A DNA stretch of 37,619 nucleotides from Nocardia elegans NBRC 108235 (GTDB lineage: Bacteria > Actinomycetota > Actinomycetes > Mycobacteriales > Mycobacteriaceae), in the NCBI RefSeq assembly GCF_001612845.1, contig NZ_BDBF01000063.1, forward strand, positions 1 through 37,619. Direction: 5' to 3'. This document shows positions 23,034 through 30,598 of the stretch, in pieces. The notes under the pieces were generated by a model, which was given only the letters and a program-made list of their open reading frames with translations, made no database searches and was not told the origin of the DNA. Position numbers and translations under genes: made by a program. The first letter of the stretch is position 1; each line of letters starts with the position of its first letter.

Positions 23034-23138
23034 TTAGTTGTCGGGGCCGGTGAAAGGGTGCGAACGTTTGGCGAGCAGTTTGTACAGCGTCTTTTGAACG
23101 GTTTCGCGGATGTTGCCGGCGAGGTCGGACATGGCCAT
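23034..23138 (-). CDS. Possible small protein or C-terminal remnant, 34 aa
   Basis: MAMSDLAGNIRETVQKTLYK followed by LLAKRSHPFTGPDN has strong third-position GC and an amphipathic helix, unlike the surrounding sequence. The frame extends upstream to 23234 with poorer composition. No good ribosome binding site precedes ATG 23138. It could be a short helical protein or the end of a decayed gene. It is convergent with the MarR gene, 21 nt from its stop. Not recognised. Confidence 0.25.
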   Translation of the reverse strand: MAMSDLAGNIRETVQKTLYKLLAKRSHPFTGPDN

Positions 23139-23910
23139 CGGCTCGTCGGCGGCCCGCCGGGGCGAAGCCCTTAGTCGGATCGGGGTGCCGAATTTCGATG
23201 TACCACGTTCCGCGCGGACACTGTGCCGGTACATGCCGGCGCGGCTGCGAGGACGACATCGCCGTCCTCGGAAAAGGCAATTCCCATTCCTGCCGCGAGT
23301 ACTCGTCTGGTCGGCGCGCAGGCTGTGCCAACCACCAGTGGGTCACAGCGCGCAGCCGACTAACTGATCTGCACTCCTCCCCGGACTTCTCATGGCCACC
23401 GGGTTCCGGGCTACCGGTTATCGGGATCGGGTGGTGAAGCCAGATCCTCGCCACCCCTTTGGGCTCCCCGTGGCTGTGGCAACGCAAATTGCCACTTCAA
23501 CGGACGCGCAAATGGCATGTCGGAGTAGGCAATCCCCTTTCAGACCATGCGGATCGGCTGACACCGCTCGGTGGATCTGGTCGACTTCTCCGAAGTAGAA
23601 GGCGACCACGGAGGCTACAACGAAGACCACGAAATACTACGGCTATCGGTCGGCAGATGTCGTGGGGCTCCCTATGGTGAGAGCTGCGCCCTTTGACAGC
23701 GTGGGGGTTGAGGACCTTCTTGACGTTCCAGGTTCAGCAGATTGCCGCCAGGTTCGGGGAGCGAGGCCGGCTGCGCGCCTCGGGTCATTCCACGATATTG
23801 GCGATGGCGGTGTGGACGAACACTGCCGCCACGGCGCCGGACTCCGACGACGGGTTCAGGTTACTCTGCCCCCTGCTCCAGATTCGCCGGTATCTGACCC
23901 GCGGGAGCCG
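23139..23910. other. Gene-poor stretch
   Basis: No frame in this 770-nt stretch has both a plausible start and good codon bias. Frames are broken and GC content dips locally (for example around 23590-23660). It could be decayed coding sequence. No tRNA, repeat array or clear terminator was recognised. Confidence 0.4.
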
Positions 23911-24363
23911 TCAATGGCCCAACGTGTCTCGCGAGCGGTCGTGCACGGTAGCTGTACCGCTGCACGCTCGGGCCGCAACCGACTCGGCATGTCTGCTCCA
24001 CTGCTCAATGGTGCGTACTGGTGAGTACCGGCAGAAGAAGGAACGACGGACTCTGGTCGCTCCAGCCAGAAGAATGCAGGGATGGCCAGGCTGAAGGATG
24101 CCCGCGTGCTGCAGCCAGGCCGGGGCGCCGGTCAGGCGGCGATGAGCGAAATAGGCCGAACCGCGGATACCGTTAGCGATCGTAGTGCGAACCTGATCGG
24201 CCAGGCCTCGGGGCCGGCGCGGGGACACCGGAGCCACTTGCCGGGTCAGGGAGGTCACCGATGCCAACGCCGACTGGCTCGGCCAGTGCCGCGGCGCCGA
24301 GCGTCTGCGCGCCTGAAAGCCGATGTCGCGCAGTTGGATCACCTTGGCCATGTTGTCACTCAT
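23911..24363 (-). CDS. Hypothetical protein, 150 aa or shorter
   Basis: Not recognised. ATG 24363 is preceded by AGGAA at 7 nt. The first 95 or so codons (MSDNMAKVIQLRDIGFQARR, then basic Pro/Arg-rich sequence and GSAYFAHRRLTGAPAWLQHA) keep the high third-position GC of real genes. The last 50 codons do not, so the C-terminus may be frameshifted or decayed. The protein is basic with no membrane segment. The overlapping plus-strand frame has weaker bias. A DNA- or RNA-binding role is possible only from charge. Confidence 0.35.
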   Translation of the reverse strand: MSDNMAKVIQLRDIGFQARRRSAPRHWPSQSALASVTSLTRQVAPVSPRRPRGLADQVRTTIANGIRGSAYFAHRRLTGAPAWLQHAGILQPGHPCILLAGATRVRRSFFCRYSPVRTIEQWSRHAESVAARACSGTATVHDRSRDTLGH

Positions 24364-24668
24364 CAGTGTGTTCCTGTTCCGGCTTTGACCAGGGGCAAGA
24401 AGCCGCGTCCGCGCCGTGGAGAGGGCGGTTCGCCGTCATGGCTCGGCTCTCGGCGGATTTCGTCGATGCCCGCACTGTGCGGGCCCAATGTGCATGGCGT
24501 GGAACAAGGTTCGGGTCGCTGCAACTGAAACCGCGGGGCTGGCACGCAAGAATCGGACGAGCGGTTCGAATCGGATCCCGGTTAGACACCTTGTGGACCT
24601 CGACCGGTTCGAATCCGTCGGGGACCGGAATGGCTGTGGCCCGCCCCGGCGGGCGGTGGCGGGATAGG
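24364..24668. other. Short gene-free stretch
   Basis: 305 nt between two minus-strand genes. Open frames on both strands lack ribosome binding sites and bias. It presumably carries the promoter of the downstream 150-aa gene. No hairpin with a T-run was seen. Confidence 0.4.
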
Positions 24669-24977
24669 TCAGCCGACGGTGACGGTGATCGCGCTCCCGA
24701 CGACAGTGGCGGTGACGCCGAGCAGGTGTTCGGTGATCGTCGCGGCGATCGGCTGGATGTGGCGGTCTTTGCGGGCGACGACGGCGAGGTTGCGCGCGTC
24801 GATGACAAGGGTGTAGGCGAGGTCGTCGACCGTCGTTGCCCGGAGCGTGTCCTGCGGGAGTGTGGGGGCGGGCAGTGCGCACACCGCCTCCTGCACCCGC
24901 CGGATCAGACTGACCGCACGCGTCGCAGTCTCGACCGGGTGGTGAATGGGGGGTGGGGGCAGGATTGCGATGGTCAT
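24669..24977 (-). CDS. Hypothetical protein, 102 aa
   Basis: Not recognised. ATG 24977 has GAGGAG 6 nt upstream, a strong site. An N-terminal Pro-rich start (MTIAILPPPPIHHPVETATR) is followed by a helix (RAVSLIRRVQEAVCALPAPT), then alternating strands and helices (DLAYTLVIDARNLAVVARKD, HIQPIAATITEHLLGVTATV) and a final Val/Thr-rich strand. It looks like a small compact alpha/beta domain with no signal peptide. It is divergent from the DUF2249-cupin gene across a 165-nt region that contains the TTTATACA operator-like element, so the two may be co-regulated. Confidence 0.55.
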   Translation of the reverse strand: MTIAILPPPPIHHPVETATRAVSLIRRVQEAVCALPAPTLPQDTLRATTVDDLAYTLVIDARNLAVVARKDRHIQPIAATITEHLLGVTATVVGSAITVTVG

Positions 24978-25097
24978 CGCGTTCTCCTCGAATTCTCCAG
25001 TACGGACGGTTGTGCGAGTCGCCGCTCGGTCCGGCCGGGTGGGTCGTGAATGACGGGTGTCATATCGGGAGTGGCTTGGCTGGCGAGCCTCGCAGGG

Positions 25098-25130
25098 CTA
25101 GTTTATACAATAGGTAATTATAAAAACTAG
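25098..25130. promoter_or_regulatory. AT-rich operator-like element upstream of DUF2249-cupin gene
   Basis: CTAGTTT (25098-25104) and AAACTAG (25124-25130) are perfect outer arms. TTTATA (25102-25107) and TATAAA (25119-25124) form inner arms. The 12-mer TAGTTTATACAA (25099-25110) recurs exactly on the minus strand in the fdxA/ctaD intergenic region (28338-28349). The element ends right at the AGGAGG ribosome binding site of the cupin gene. Such AT-rich symmetry is exceptional in this GC-rich sequence. Confidence 0.65.
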
Positions 25131-25142
25131 GAGGTGGGTCAC

Positions 25143-25754
25143 ATGCCCGACACGGACCTGACGCAGACGGAACCGGCGGAATTGGATGTGCGGGAGTTGC
25201 GCAAGCCCGACAAGCATCCGGCGATCTTCGCGCGGTTCGACGCCCTGGCTGCCGGGGAGTCGTTCGTGCTGGTGAACAATCACTATCCGCGGCATCTGCG
25301 TGACGAGTTCGAGGTCGAACATCCCGGGGGGTACGGCTGGGATGTCGTCGAGGACGGGCCGCGTGCGTGGCGGGTGCGGATCGCGAAGCTGGCCTCGACA
25401 TCTCTGCCGCGAGTGCTGATCGATACCAGCGCGCTCGAGCCAGGCCACCCCGACACGACGGGGGCGGTGTGGACGTTGCCGGTGCGCCGCCGCGATCTGG
25501 ACGCCAATATCATTCGCATTGCTCCGCACGGGCGCATCGAGGCGCACAACGGCCCGGATCTGGATGTGCTGATCCACGTGCTCGACGGCGCGGGCACCCT
25601 GAGCACCGAACTCGGTGAGCTCGACTTGGCGGCGGGTGCGCTGGTGTGGCTGCCGCGCAGGTCAAGGCGTGCATTCACCGCCGGCCCGCACGGGCTGCGG
25701 TATCTGACGGTGCACCAACGCCGCCAAGTGCTGGTACTGGACCCGGTCGGCTGA
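25143..25754 (+). CDS. DUF2249 domain-cupin fusion protein
   Basis: 203 residues from ATG 25143 (AGGAGG 8 nt upstream; a GTG three codons earlier is less well placed). Residues about 12-80 match DUF2249: LDVRELRKPDKHPAIFARFD, SFVLVNNHYPRHLRDEFEVE and a WRVRIAK end. DUF2249 domains are TusA-like folds seen with nitric-oxide, nitrite and hemerythrin-type genes. Residues about 125-200 form a single cupin (GRIEAHNGPDLDVLIHVLDG, LSTELGELDLAAGALVWLPR) with only His at some metal positions, so metal binding is uncertain. An AT-rich operator-like element shared with fdxA/ctaD precedes it, so it probably responds to the same redox or gas signal. Confidence 0.8.
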   Translation: MPDTDLTQTEPAELDVRELRKPDKHPAIFARFDALAAGESFVLVNNHYPRHLRDEFEVEHPGGYGWDVVEDGPRAWRVRIAKLASTSLPRVLIDTSALEPGHPDTTGAVWTLPVRRRDLDANIIRIAPHGRIEAHNGPDLDVLIHVLDGAGTLSTELGELDLAAGALVWLPRRSRRAFTAGPHGLRYLTVHQRRQVLVLDPVG

Positions 25755-25787
25755 CGCCGCACCGGCCATGCCGCGCCGGACCCGCTG

Positions 25788-26324
25788 TCAGGGCACCACG
25801 GTCACCGGGCAGCGCGCCCGGCGCAGCAGCCGAGCGGCGGTGGAACCGGTCAGGCGGTGCAACCGGCTGCTCGACCGGCCGACAACGAGGATGTCGGCGT
25901 TGTTGTCGTCGGCCAGCCTCGCCAGTTCGACCGCGGGGTCGCCGCAGCGGACGGTGAACGACCAAGGCAGTGGCAGGTCGCCGAGGACCTCGGTGGCCAG
26001 CTCGCGGGCGGCGATGATCTGCTCGGTGGCGAGTTCGCAGGTGAGTTCGGTGCCCATCGGCGCCAGGCTGGTCAGGTAGGCGTTCGTGGCCAGCGTGCGG
26101 ATGTAGGCAACCACCAGGCTGGCATGCATGCGGCGCGCGGCGCCGGCGGCATAAGCGAGCGCATGCGGAGACGCCTCGGAGGCGTCGATACCGACGACGA
26201 TCAACGGACCGTCCGCCCGGCGGCCGCGGTCGCGGCCGTGCGTGGCCTGCTCGTTCGCCGCGTCGGTGTGCCGATTCCGGGATCGCCGCGGCCGTTCGGG
26301 CCGTGATTCAGCCGGCGTTGTCAC
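25788..26324 (-). CDS. Universal stress protein (UspA family)
   Basis: About 178 residues if started at GTG 26324, which overlaps the end of the AhpD-like gene by 17 nt. The first 35 residues are basic and disordered. The USP domain begins LIVVGIDASEASPHALAYAA and ends with the nucleotide-binding motif VVGRSSSRLHRLTGSTAARL plus CPVTVVP (the G-x2-G-x9-G(S/T) type, here G-R-S…G-S-T). A single USP domain of normal size. ATP-binding USPs of actinobacteria are induced by hypoxia, NO or stationary phase. The location beside redox genes fits that, but the exact role is unknown. Convergent with the cupin gene. Confidence 0.88.
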   Translation of the reverse strand: MTTPAESRPERPRRSRNRHTDAANEQATHGRDRGRRADGPLIVVGIDASEASPHALAYAAGAARRMHASLVVAYIRTLATNAYLTSLAPMGTELTCELATEQIIAARELATEVLGDLPLPWSFTVRCGDPAVELARLADDNNADILVVGRSSSRLHRLTGSTAARLLRRARCPVTVVP

Positions 26325-26655
26325 GGTCGTGCCCGGCCAGGGTGTGCAGAGCGATGGTGGAGTGCGCGAACGCGCCACCGGCGCGCATCTCCGCGGCTAC
26401 CCAGATCGCTTCCATGACCTCGGCGTCGCTGGCACCGGTACGGTGCGCGAGTGTCGTGTGGCCGGTGATGCAGTATGGGCATTGGGTGACGCGCGCGACC
26501 GCGACGGCGATGAGCTGCTTGGTCTTTTGCGGCAACGCGCCGTCGGCGAACACCTCCCGGCTGAATTCGTCGAACGCCCGAGGGATGCCGGGCACCAATT
26601 CGCGGCGCCGGGTGCCGATGTCGTGGGTCGCTGCGGGATAAACGGTGTCGGGCAT
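26308..26655 (-). CDS. Carboxymuconolactone decarboxylase/AhpD-like protein
   Basis: 115 residues, usual family size. The all-helical fold has the redox motif CPYC at 59-62 followed by ITGHTTLAHRTGAS with His66, the AhpD-type proton-relay arrangement. Preceding LPQKTKQLIAVAVARVTQ is the conserved helix. The CxxC pair indicates a thiol peroxidase or disulfide-reductase-type activity rather than ring decarboxylation. ATG 26655 has GGAGG 8 nt upstream. It is the first gene of a two-gene operon with the universal stress protein. A 12-bp palindrome lies in its promoter region. Confidence 0.88.
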   Translation of the reverse strand: MPDTVYPAATHDIGTRRRELVPGIPRAFDEFSREVFADGALPQKTKQLIAVAVARVTQCPYCITGHTTLAHRTGASDAEVMEAIWVAAEMRAGGAFAHSTIALHTLAGHDRDNAG

Positions 26656-26718
26656 CTGCGGTGCCTCCTCTGCTGGATCGCTGGATTACTCTGCCGGTCA
26701 TTGCTTGCGGGGTGTGTG

Positions 26719-26730
26719 ACGGTGCACCGT
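26719..26730. promoter_or_regulatory. 12-bp palindrome upstream of AhpD-like gene
   Basis: ACGGTGCACCGT (26719-26730) is a perfect palindrome 64 nt before the AhpD-like start codon, in the 143-nt gap after the membrane-protein gene. It may be an operator for the AhpD-USP operon. GC-rich palindromes of this length also arise by chance in this genome, so support is modest. Confidence 0.35.
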
Positions 26731-26798
26731 GACGCGGGTCGACGGCCCTGGGACGGCTGGTGTGTCGTTCCCGCGCGGGACACCCCCGTCCGCAGTCG

Positions 26799-27233
26799 TC
26801 ATGACACGTTGTGGGCCAGTAGCAGGATGGCGCCGACGAGGAGTGCGGCGATTTTCACGATTTCCAACACCACGTACTCGTAGTGGCCGCGCGAGCGGGG
26901 CGCGTTGTGGCCGGCGAGCACGGCATCGCTGCGGCGGGTCAGCCGCGGCCGGATCACCGTGAGCTGCACGAGCAGCGCCGCGAGGGCGACCACCAGCGCG
27001 GTCATGGTGCCCGTGCTGGGTGGGTCGATGACGATGGCGATGAGAATCGTTGCCGCGAAAACCATTTCGATGCTGTTGAGGGCGCGGAACACCAGCCGTC
27101 CGATTCCGAGCCCAATCGGCACGGTGACGCCGGGCGCACGGAATTTCAGCGGCGCCTCCAGGAACGAGATCGCCGCCACCATGCCGAGCCAGCAGAAACC
27201 GACCGCGGTGATGACCGCCCCGGCGGTGCTCAT
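26799..27233 (-). CDS. Integral membrane protein, four TM segments, 144 aa
   Basis: Function not recognised; the layout is reminiscent of DUF4149/TMEM205-like proteins. ATG 27233 shares ATGA with the regulator's stop, so the longer frame upstream is not used. TM segments are at about residues 5-24 (AVITAVGFCWLGMVAAISFL), 48-68, 76-92 and 120-142 (VVLEIVKIAALLVGAILLLA). The first loop SFLEAPLKFRAPGVTVPIGL is family-like. A basic loop (RPRLTRRSD) lies between TM3 and TM4. As the third gene after fdxA and the SufR-like regulator, it probably belongs to the same redox-controlled operon. Confidence 0.7.
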   Translation of the reverse strand: MSTAGAVITAVGFCWLGMVAAISFLEAPLKFRAPGVTVPIGLGIGRLVFRALNSIEMVFAATILIAIVIDPPSTGTMTALVVALAALLVQLTVIRPRLTRRSDAVLAGHNAPRSRGHYEYVVLEIVKIAALLVGAILLLAHNVS

Positions 27234-27967
27234 GCCGCGGACCCGGCCGGTGGCCGTGCGGGTGTGGCCCCGGTGGTGTCGGTGGTGAGATGGGCCAAGC
27301 ACAGATCGGGAGTGACGAATGGCTCGAGTCGTTGCACGGCGACCGGTGCGGCCCGGCCCTCGAGCACGCCCTGCATCAGGCCCAGATGGACCGGGCACAC
27401 CACGCTCGCACGAGTTTCGGCCAGGTCCAGGAACGGGCAGTGCCGCAACCGGATCTGCGGCCGGCCCTCGTCGGTGTGAGGTTCAGGGTCGAAGCCGACC
27501 TCGTCGAGCACCCGCACGAGCTCACCCACCGCCTGATCCGCGGTCGGTGCCGCAGCGTCCATGTCCCGCGCAATCTCGCGGCCCCAGCGACGGCCGGCCT
27601 CGGAGGCACGGGCCGACGGGTCGGGGCCGGTGGCCAGTTGAGCGGTAAGGATATCGGCGAGCAGCCGGTAGTTACGCGGCCCGGCCGGGTCCATCCCCCG
27701 ATGGGCGCGAAACATCTGCGGTGGGCGCCCCGGCCCGGTGCGCGGGGTTTCGACCCGCTCAGCCTGCCCGGACTCGACCAGCGCCTCGAGATGGAACCGC
27801 ACCGTATTCGGATGCAACCGCAACTGCGTGGCGATATCGACGATGCTCAACGCATCACGCGAGCCCCGCAATACCGCGAGCACCTCACCGCGACGACCCC
27901 GATCGGCACCTGCCGGTGCGGCACGCGAGCCGGGCGTCGGGGTGGAGGAGATTTCGTTGCGTGTCAT
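27230..27967 (-). CDS. SufR-like winged-helix regulator with a cysteine-rich C-terminal domain
   Basis: 245 residues. Residues about 27-75 form an ArsR/DeoR-type winged helix (ALSIVDIATQLRLHPNTVRF, HLEALVESGQAERV). The linker R-T-G-P-G-R-P-P is the COG2345/SufR type. The C-terminal domain has HCPF with Cys177, VVCPVHL with Cys191, and DLCLAHL with Cys223. SufR proteins bind an Fe-S cluster with four Cys spaced C-x12-C-x13-C-x14-C; here the third appears absent and His176, His194 or His226 could substitute. So cluster or metal sensing is likely but not certain. ATG overlaps the fdxA stop (ATGA) and its stop overlaps the membrane-protein gene. It probably controls its own promoter and ctaD. Confidence 0.78.
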   Translation of the reverse strand: MTRNEISSTPTPGSRAAPAGADRGRRGEVLAVLRGSRDALSIVDIATQLRLHPNTVRFHLEALVESGQAERVETPRTGPGRPPQMFRAHRGMDPAGPRNYRLLADILTAQLATGPDPSARASEAGRRWGREIARDMDAAAPTADQAVGELVRVLDEVGFDPEPHTDEGRPQIRLRHCPFLDLAETRASVVCPVHLGLMQGVLEGRAAPVAVQRLEPFVTPDLCLAHLTTDTTGATPARPPAGSAA

Positions 27968-28314
27968 GGCTGGTTACTCCGTGTCGGCAGTGCCGCGACC
28001 AGTGGTGTGTCGACTCCGACGGGGCCGAGTTTTGTTGCGCCGCCAGGGAATCCCAGCGGCAGGTCGCGGCCAGGCAGGGTTTGGGTGAAGAAGGCGGCGT
28101 TGTCGTCGAGGTAGGGCTCGAGCTCGGCGGGAAGATCGTCCTGGTAGTAGATCGCGTCTACGGGGCACACCGGCACGCACGCTCCACAGTCCACGCACTC
28201 GTCGGGATGGATATACAACGACCGGGCGCCCTCGTAGATGCAGTCGACAGGACATTCCTCCACACACGCGCGGTCCATCACGTCCACACACGGTTCGCCG
28301 ATCACATACGCCAT
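27964..28314 (-). CDS. fdxA: 7Fe ferredoxin, FdxA type
   Basis: 116 residues. Cys9, Cys17 and Cys50 fit the [3Fe-4S] ligands and Cys21, Cys40, Cys43 and Cys46 the [4Fe-4S] ligands of 7Fe ferredoxins, with Cys25 extra. The start AYVIGEPCVDVMDRACVEEC, the DNAAFF segment and the C-terminal GPVGVDTPLVAALP match the mycobacterial FdxA (Rv2007c) type from memory. It is a low-potential electron carrier in the cytoplasm. ATG 28314 has AGAGG only 1 nt away and a TATAAAT element about 11 nt upstream, so translation may be leaderless. It heads the operon with the SufR-like regulator and a membrane protein. In mycobacteria fdxA is in the DosR hypoxia regulon. Confidence 0.9.
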   Translation of the reverse strand: MAYVIGEPCVDVMDRACVEECPVDCIYEGARSLYIHPDECVDCGACVPVCPVDAIYYQDDLPAELEPYLDDNAAFFTQTLPGRDLPLGFPGGATKLGPVGVDTPLVAALPTRSNQP

Positions 28315-28321
28315 ACCTCTA

Positions 28322-28346
28322 TTTATACATCGATTTCTTGTATAAA
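28322..28346. promoter_or_regulatory. AT-rich operator between fdxA and ctaD
   Basis: TTTATACA (28322-28329) and TGTATAAA (28339-28346) are perfect 8-bp arms with a 9-nt spacer. On the minus strand the element reads TTAGTTTATACAAG and lies just upstream of fdxA; TATAAAT next to the fdxA start may be its -10. The plus-strand side continues as ACTAAGAGGCGGGTGAC, close to ACTAGGAGGTGGGTCAC downstream of the element at the DUF2249-cupin gene. The similarity covers both operator and leader. Likely binding site of the SufR-like regulator. Confidence 0.7.
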
Positions 28347-28534
28347 CTAAGAGGCGGGTGACGTACCCCACCGGACATCTCGGCACAGCCCGTCGGTGGG
28401 AATCCGATCGGTATCGCCTCGGGCGTCTCGCTCAGCGCTGGCGGCGATGCATCGGCTCCGATCGATCACGGCCCCGGGGTACGCCACCGCCATGTGTGCT
28501 CGTCGAGGAAGATGAACCGAGAGGGGATTCACCA

Positions 28535-30346
28535 TTGTCCGCAGCGCCCGCCGACATCACGCCCTCCGTCGAAGCCGAGCGTCCGTTCCCCGCGCGGATG
28601 GGCCCCAAGGGCGCGGCGATCTGGAAGATCGTCACCACCACCGATCCGAAACTGCTCGGCGTCATGTACATCTTCACCGCGATCTCGTTCTTCCTGATCG
28701 GCGGATTGATGGCGTTGCTGATGCGTGCTGAGTTGGCGCGTCCGGGTCTGCAGTTTCTGTCCAACGAGCAGTACAACCAGCTGTTCACCATGCACGGCAC
28801 GCTCATGTTGCTGTTCTATGCCACCCCGATCGTGTTCGGGTTCGCCAATTGCGTGCTCCCATTGCAGATCGGCGCCCCCGACGTGGCATTCCCGCGATTG
28901 AACGCGCTCAGTTACTGGCTCTATCTGTTCGGCGCCACAGTGGCGACCGCGGGATTCATCACTCCCGGTGGCGCCGCCGACTTCGGGTGGACGGCGTATG
29001 TTCCGCTCAGCCTGGCCGTGCATTCCCCCGGCGTCGGCGCCGACCTGTGGGTCATGGGCGTCGCGCTCTCGGGTGTCGGCACGATCCTGGGAGCGGTGAA
29101 CATGATCACCACCGTGGTGTGCCTGCGCGCGCCAGGGATGACCTTGTTCCGGATGCCGATCTTCACCTGGAACATCCTGATCACCAGCATTCTGGTGCTC
29201 GAGGCGTTTCCGATCCTGACCGCCGCTCTGATGGGCCTCGAGGTGGACCGGCACCTCGGCGGGCACATCTACGACCCCGCCACCGGCGGCCCTATTCTCT
29301 ATCAGCATCTGTTCTGGTTCTTCGGCCACCCCGAGGTCTATATCGTGGCGATCCCGTTCTTCGGGATCATCACCGAGATCCTGCCGGTGTTCAGCCGCAA
29401 ACCCGTCTTCGGCTACACCGCACTGGTTTTCGCGACGATCGCGATCGCCGCGCTGTCGTCGGCGGTCTGGGCGCACCACATGTTCGCTACCGGCGCCGTG
29501 CTCCTGCCGTTCTTCTCCCTGATGTCGTTTCTGATCGCGGTGCCGACCGGGGTGAAATTCTTCAACTGGATCGGCACGATGTGGAAGGGCCAGTTGACGT
29601 TCGAAACCCCGATGCTGTGGTCGCTCGGGTTTGTCACCACATTCCTGTTCGGCGGCCTGTCCGGGGTGCTGCTGGCCAGCCCGCCCCTGGACTTTCACAT
29701 CACCGACACCTACTTCATCGTCGCGCACTTCCACTACGTCCTGTTCGGCACGATCGTGTTCGCGACCTTCGGCGGAATCTATTTCTGGTTCCCCAAATTC
29801 ACCGGCCGCTTCCTTGATGAACGACTCGGCCGCCTGCACTTCTGGACCACGTTCCTCGGTTTCCACACCACATTCCTGGTGCAGCACTGGCTCGGCGCCG
29901 AAGGCATGCCCCGCCGCTACGCCGACTACCTGCCCGCCGACGGATTCACCACCCTCAACACGGTCTCCACCATCGGATCGCTCATCCTCGGGTTCTCCAT
30001 GGTCACCTTCGTGTGGAACGTGTTCAAAAGCTACCGCTACGGCCAAGTGGCCACCGCCGACGATCCCTGGGGTTACGGCAACTCCCTCGAATGGGCCACC
30101 ACCAGCCCGCCACCACGACACAACTTCTATGAAATACCCCGGATCCGTTCCGAGCGACCGGCTTTCGAGCTGCACTACCCGCACATGGTCGAACGCATGC
30201 GCGCCGAATCCCACATCGGCTGGGGGTCGGCGAGCCGCACCTCCCACCCCGTCACAGTGGCCACAGCTCCCGCAGAACACGGTGACAGCGGCCCTCGGCC
30301 AGCCCAGCAATCCGATAACGGGAGAGAGCCCGATGGCCAACGGTGA
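28535..30346 (+). CDS. ctaD: Cytochrome c oxidase subunit I (aa3-type), orphan copy
   Basis: 603 residues if started at TTG 28535 (GAGGGG 8 nt upstream); an alternative GTG at 28358 with AAGAGG close by would add 59 residues of Arg-rich sequence. Twelve hydrophobic helices are expected for the family. Landmarks: His87 in FTMHGTLML (heme a), His265-Pro-Glu267-Val-Tyr269 in GHPEVYI (CuB ligand, D-channel Glu, cross-linked Tyr), His314-His315 (CuB), His398 and His400 in VAHFHYVLFG (heme a3 and heme a). All catalytic residues are present. The other oxidase subunits are not encoded nearby. Divergent to fdxA and the SufR-like regulator with a shared operator, which suggests expression under altered oxygen, NO or iron-sulfur status. 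Confidence 0.92.
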   Translation: MSAAPADITPSVEAERPFPARMGPKGAAIWKIVTTTDPKLLGVMYIFTAISFFLIGGLMALLMRAELARPGLQFLSNEQYNQLFTMHGTLMLLFYATPIVFGFANCVLPLQIGAPDVAFPRLNALSYWLYLFGATVATAGFITPGGAADFGWTAYVPLSLAVHSPGVGADLWVMGVALSGVGTILGAVNMITTVVCLRAPGMTLFRMPIFTWNILITSILVLEAFPILTAALMGLEVDRHLGGHIYDPATGGPILYQHLFWFFGHPEVYIVAIPFFGIITEILPVFSRKPVFGYTALVFATIAIAALSSAVWAHHMFATGAVLLPFFSLMSFLIAVPTGVKFFNWIGTMWKGQLTFETPMLWSLGFVTTFLFGGLSGVLLASPPLDFHITDTYFIVAHFHYVLFGTIVFATFGGIYFWFPKFTGRFLDERLGRLHFWTTFLGFHTTFLVQHWLGAEGMPRRYADYLPADGFTTLNTVSTIGSLILGFSMVTFVWNVFKSYRYGQVATADDPWGYGNSLEWATTSPPPRHNFYEIPRIRSERPAFELHYPHMVERMRAESHIGWGSASRTSHPVTVATAPAEHGDSGPRPAQQSDNGREPDGQR

Positions 30347-30598
30347 ATTCCGCCGCTGCGCCGAGTATCCGAAGCCCTCTCGCGCAGCTACCGATGAGAA
30401 TGCATCGACCGCCGGCCACATCCGTGACGTGCCCAGAACAGCACACTCACCACCACACCGGATGCCGCACTGCTCGACGTCGCCATGAGCGACCAGGATC
30501 GTACGGCCGCCGAATCCGGCGCCTGCGTTGCAGATCCGCCCGCGTGAACTGCTGTTACCGCAGATATCGGAGGCGGGAGAGGTGGAAAGTAGGTTCAT

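Noticed and set aside
22987..23487. 166-codon minus frame with YIEIRHPDPTKGF
   Set aside because: Overlaps the MarR 3' end, mixed codon bias and no start signal; not supported as a gene.
28250..28346. DosR-type box expected before a mycobacterial-like fdxA
   Set aside because: No GGGACT-N-AGTCCC-like palindrome is visible; the only strong symmetric element is the AT-rich TTTATACA repeat.
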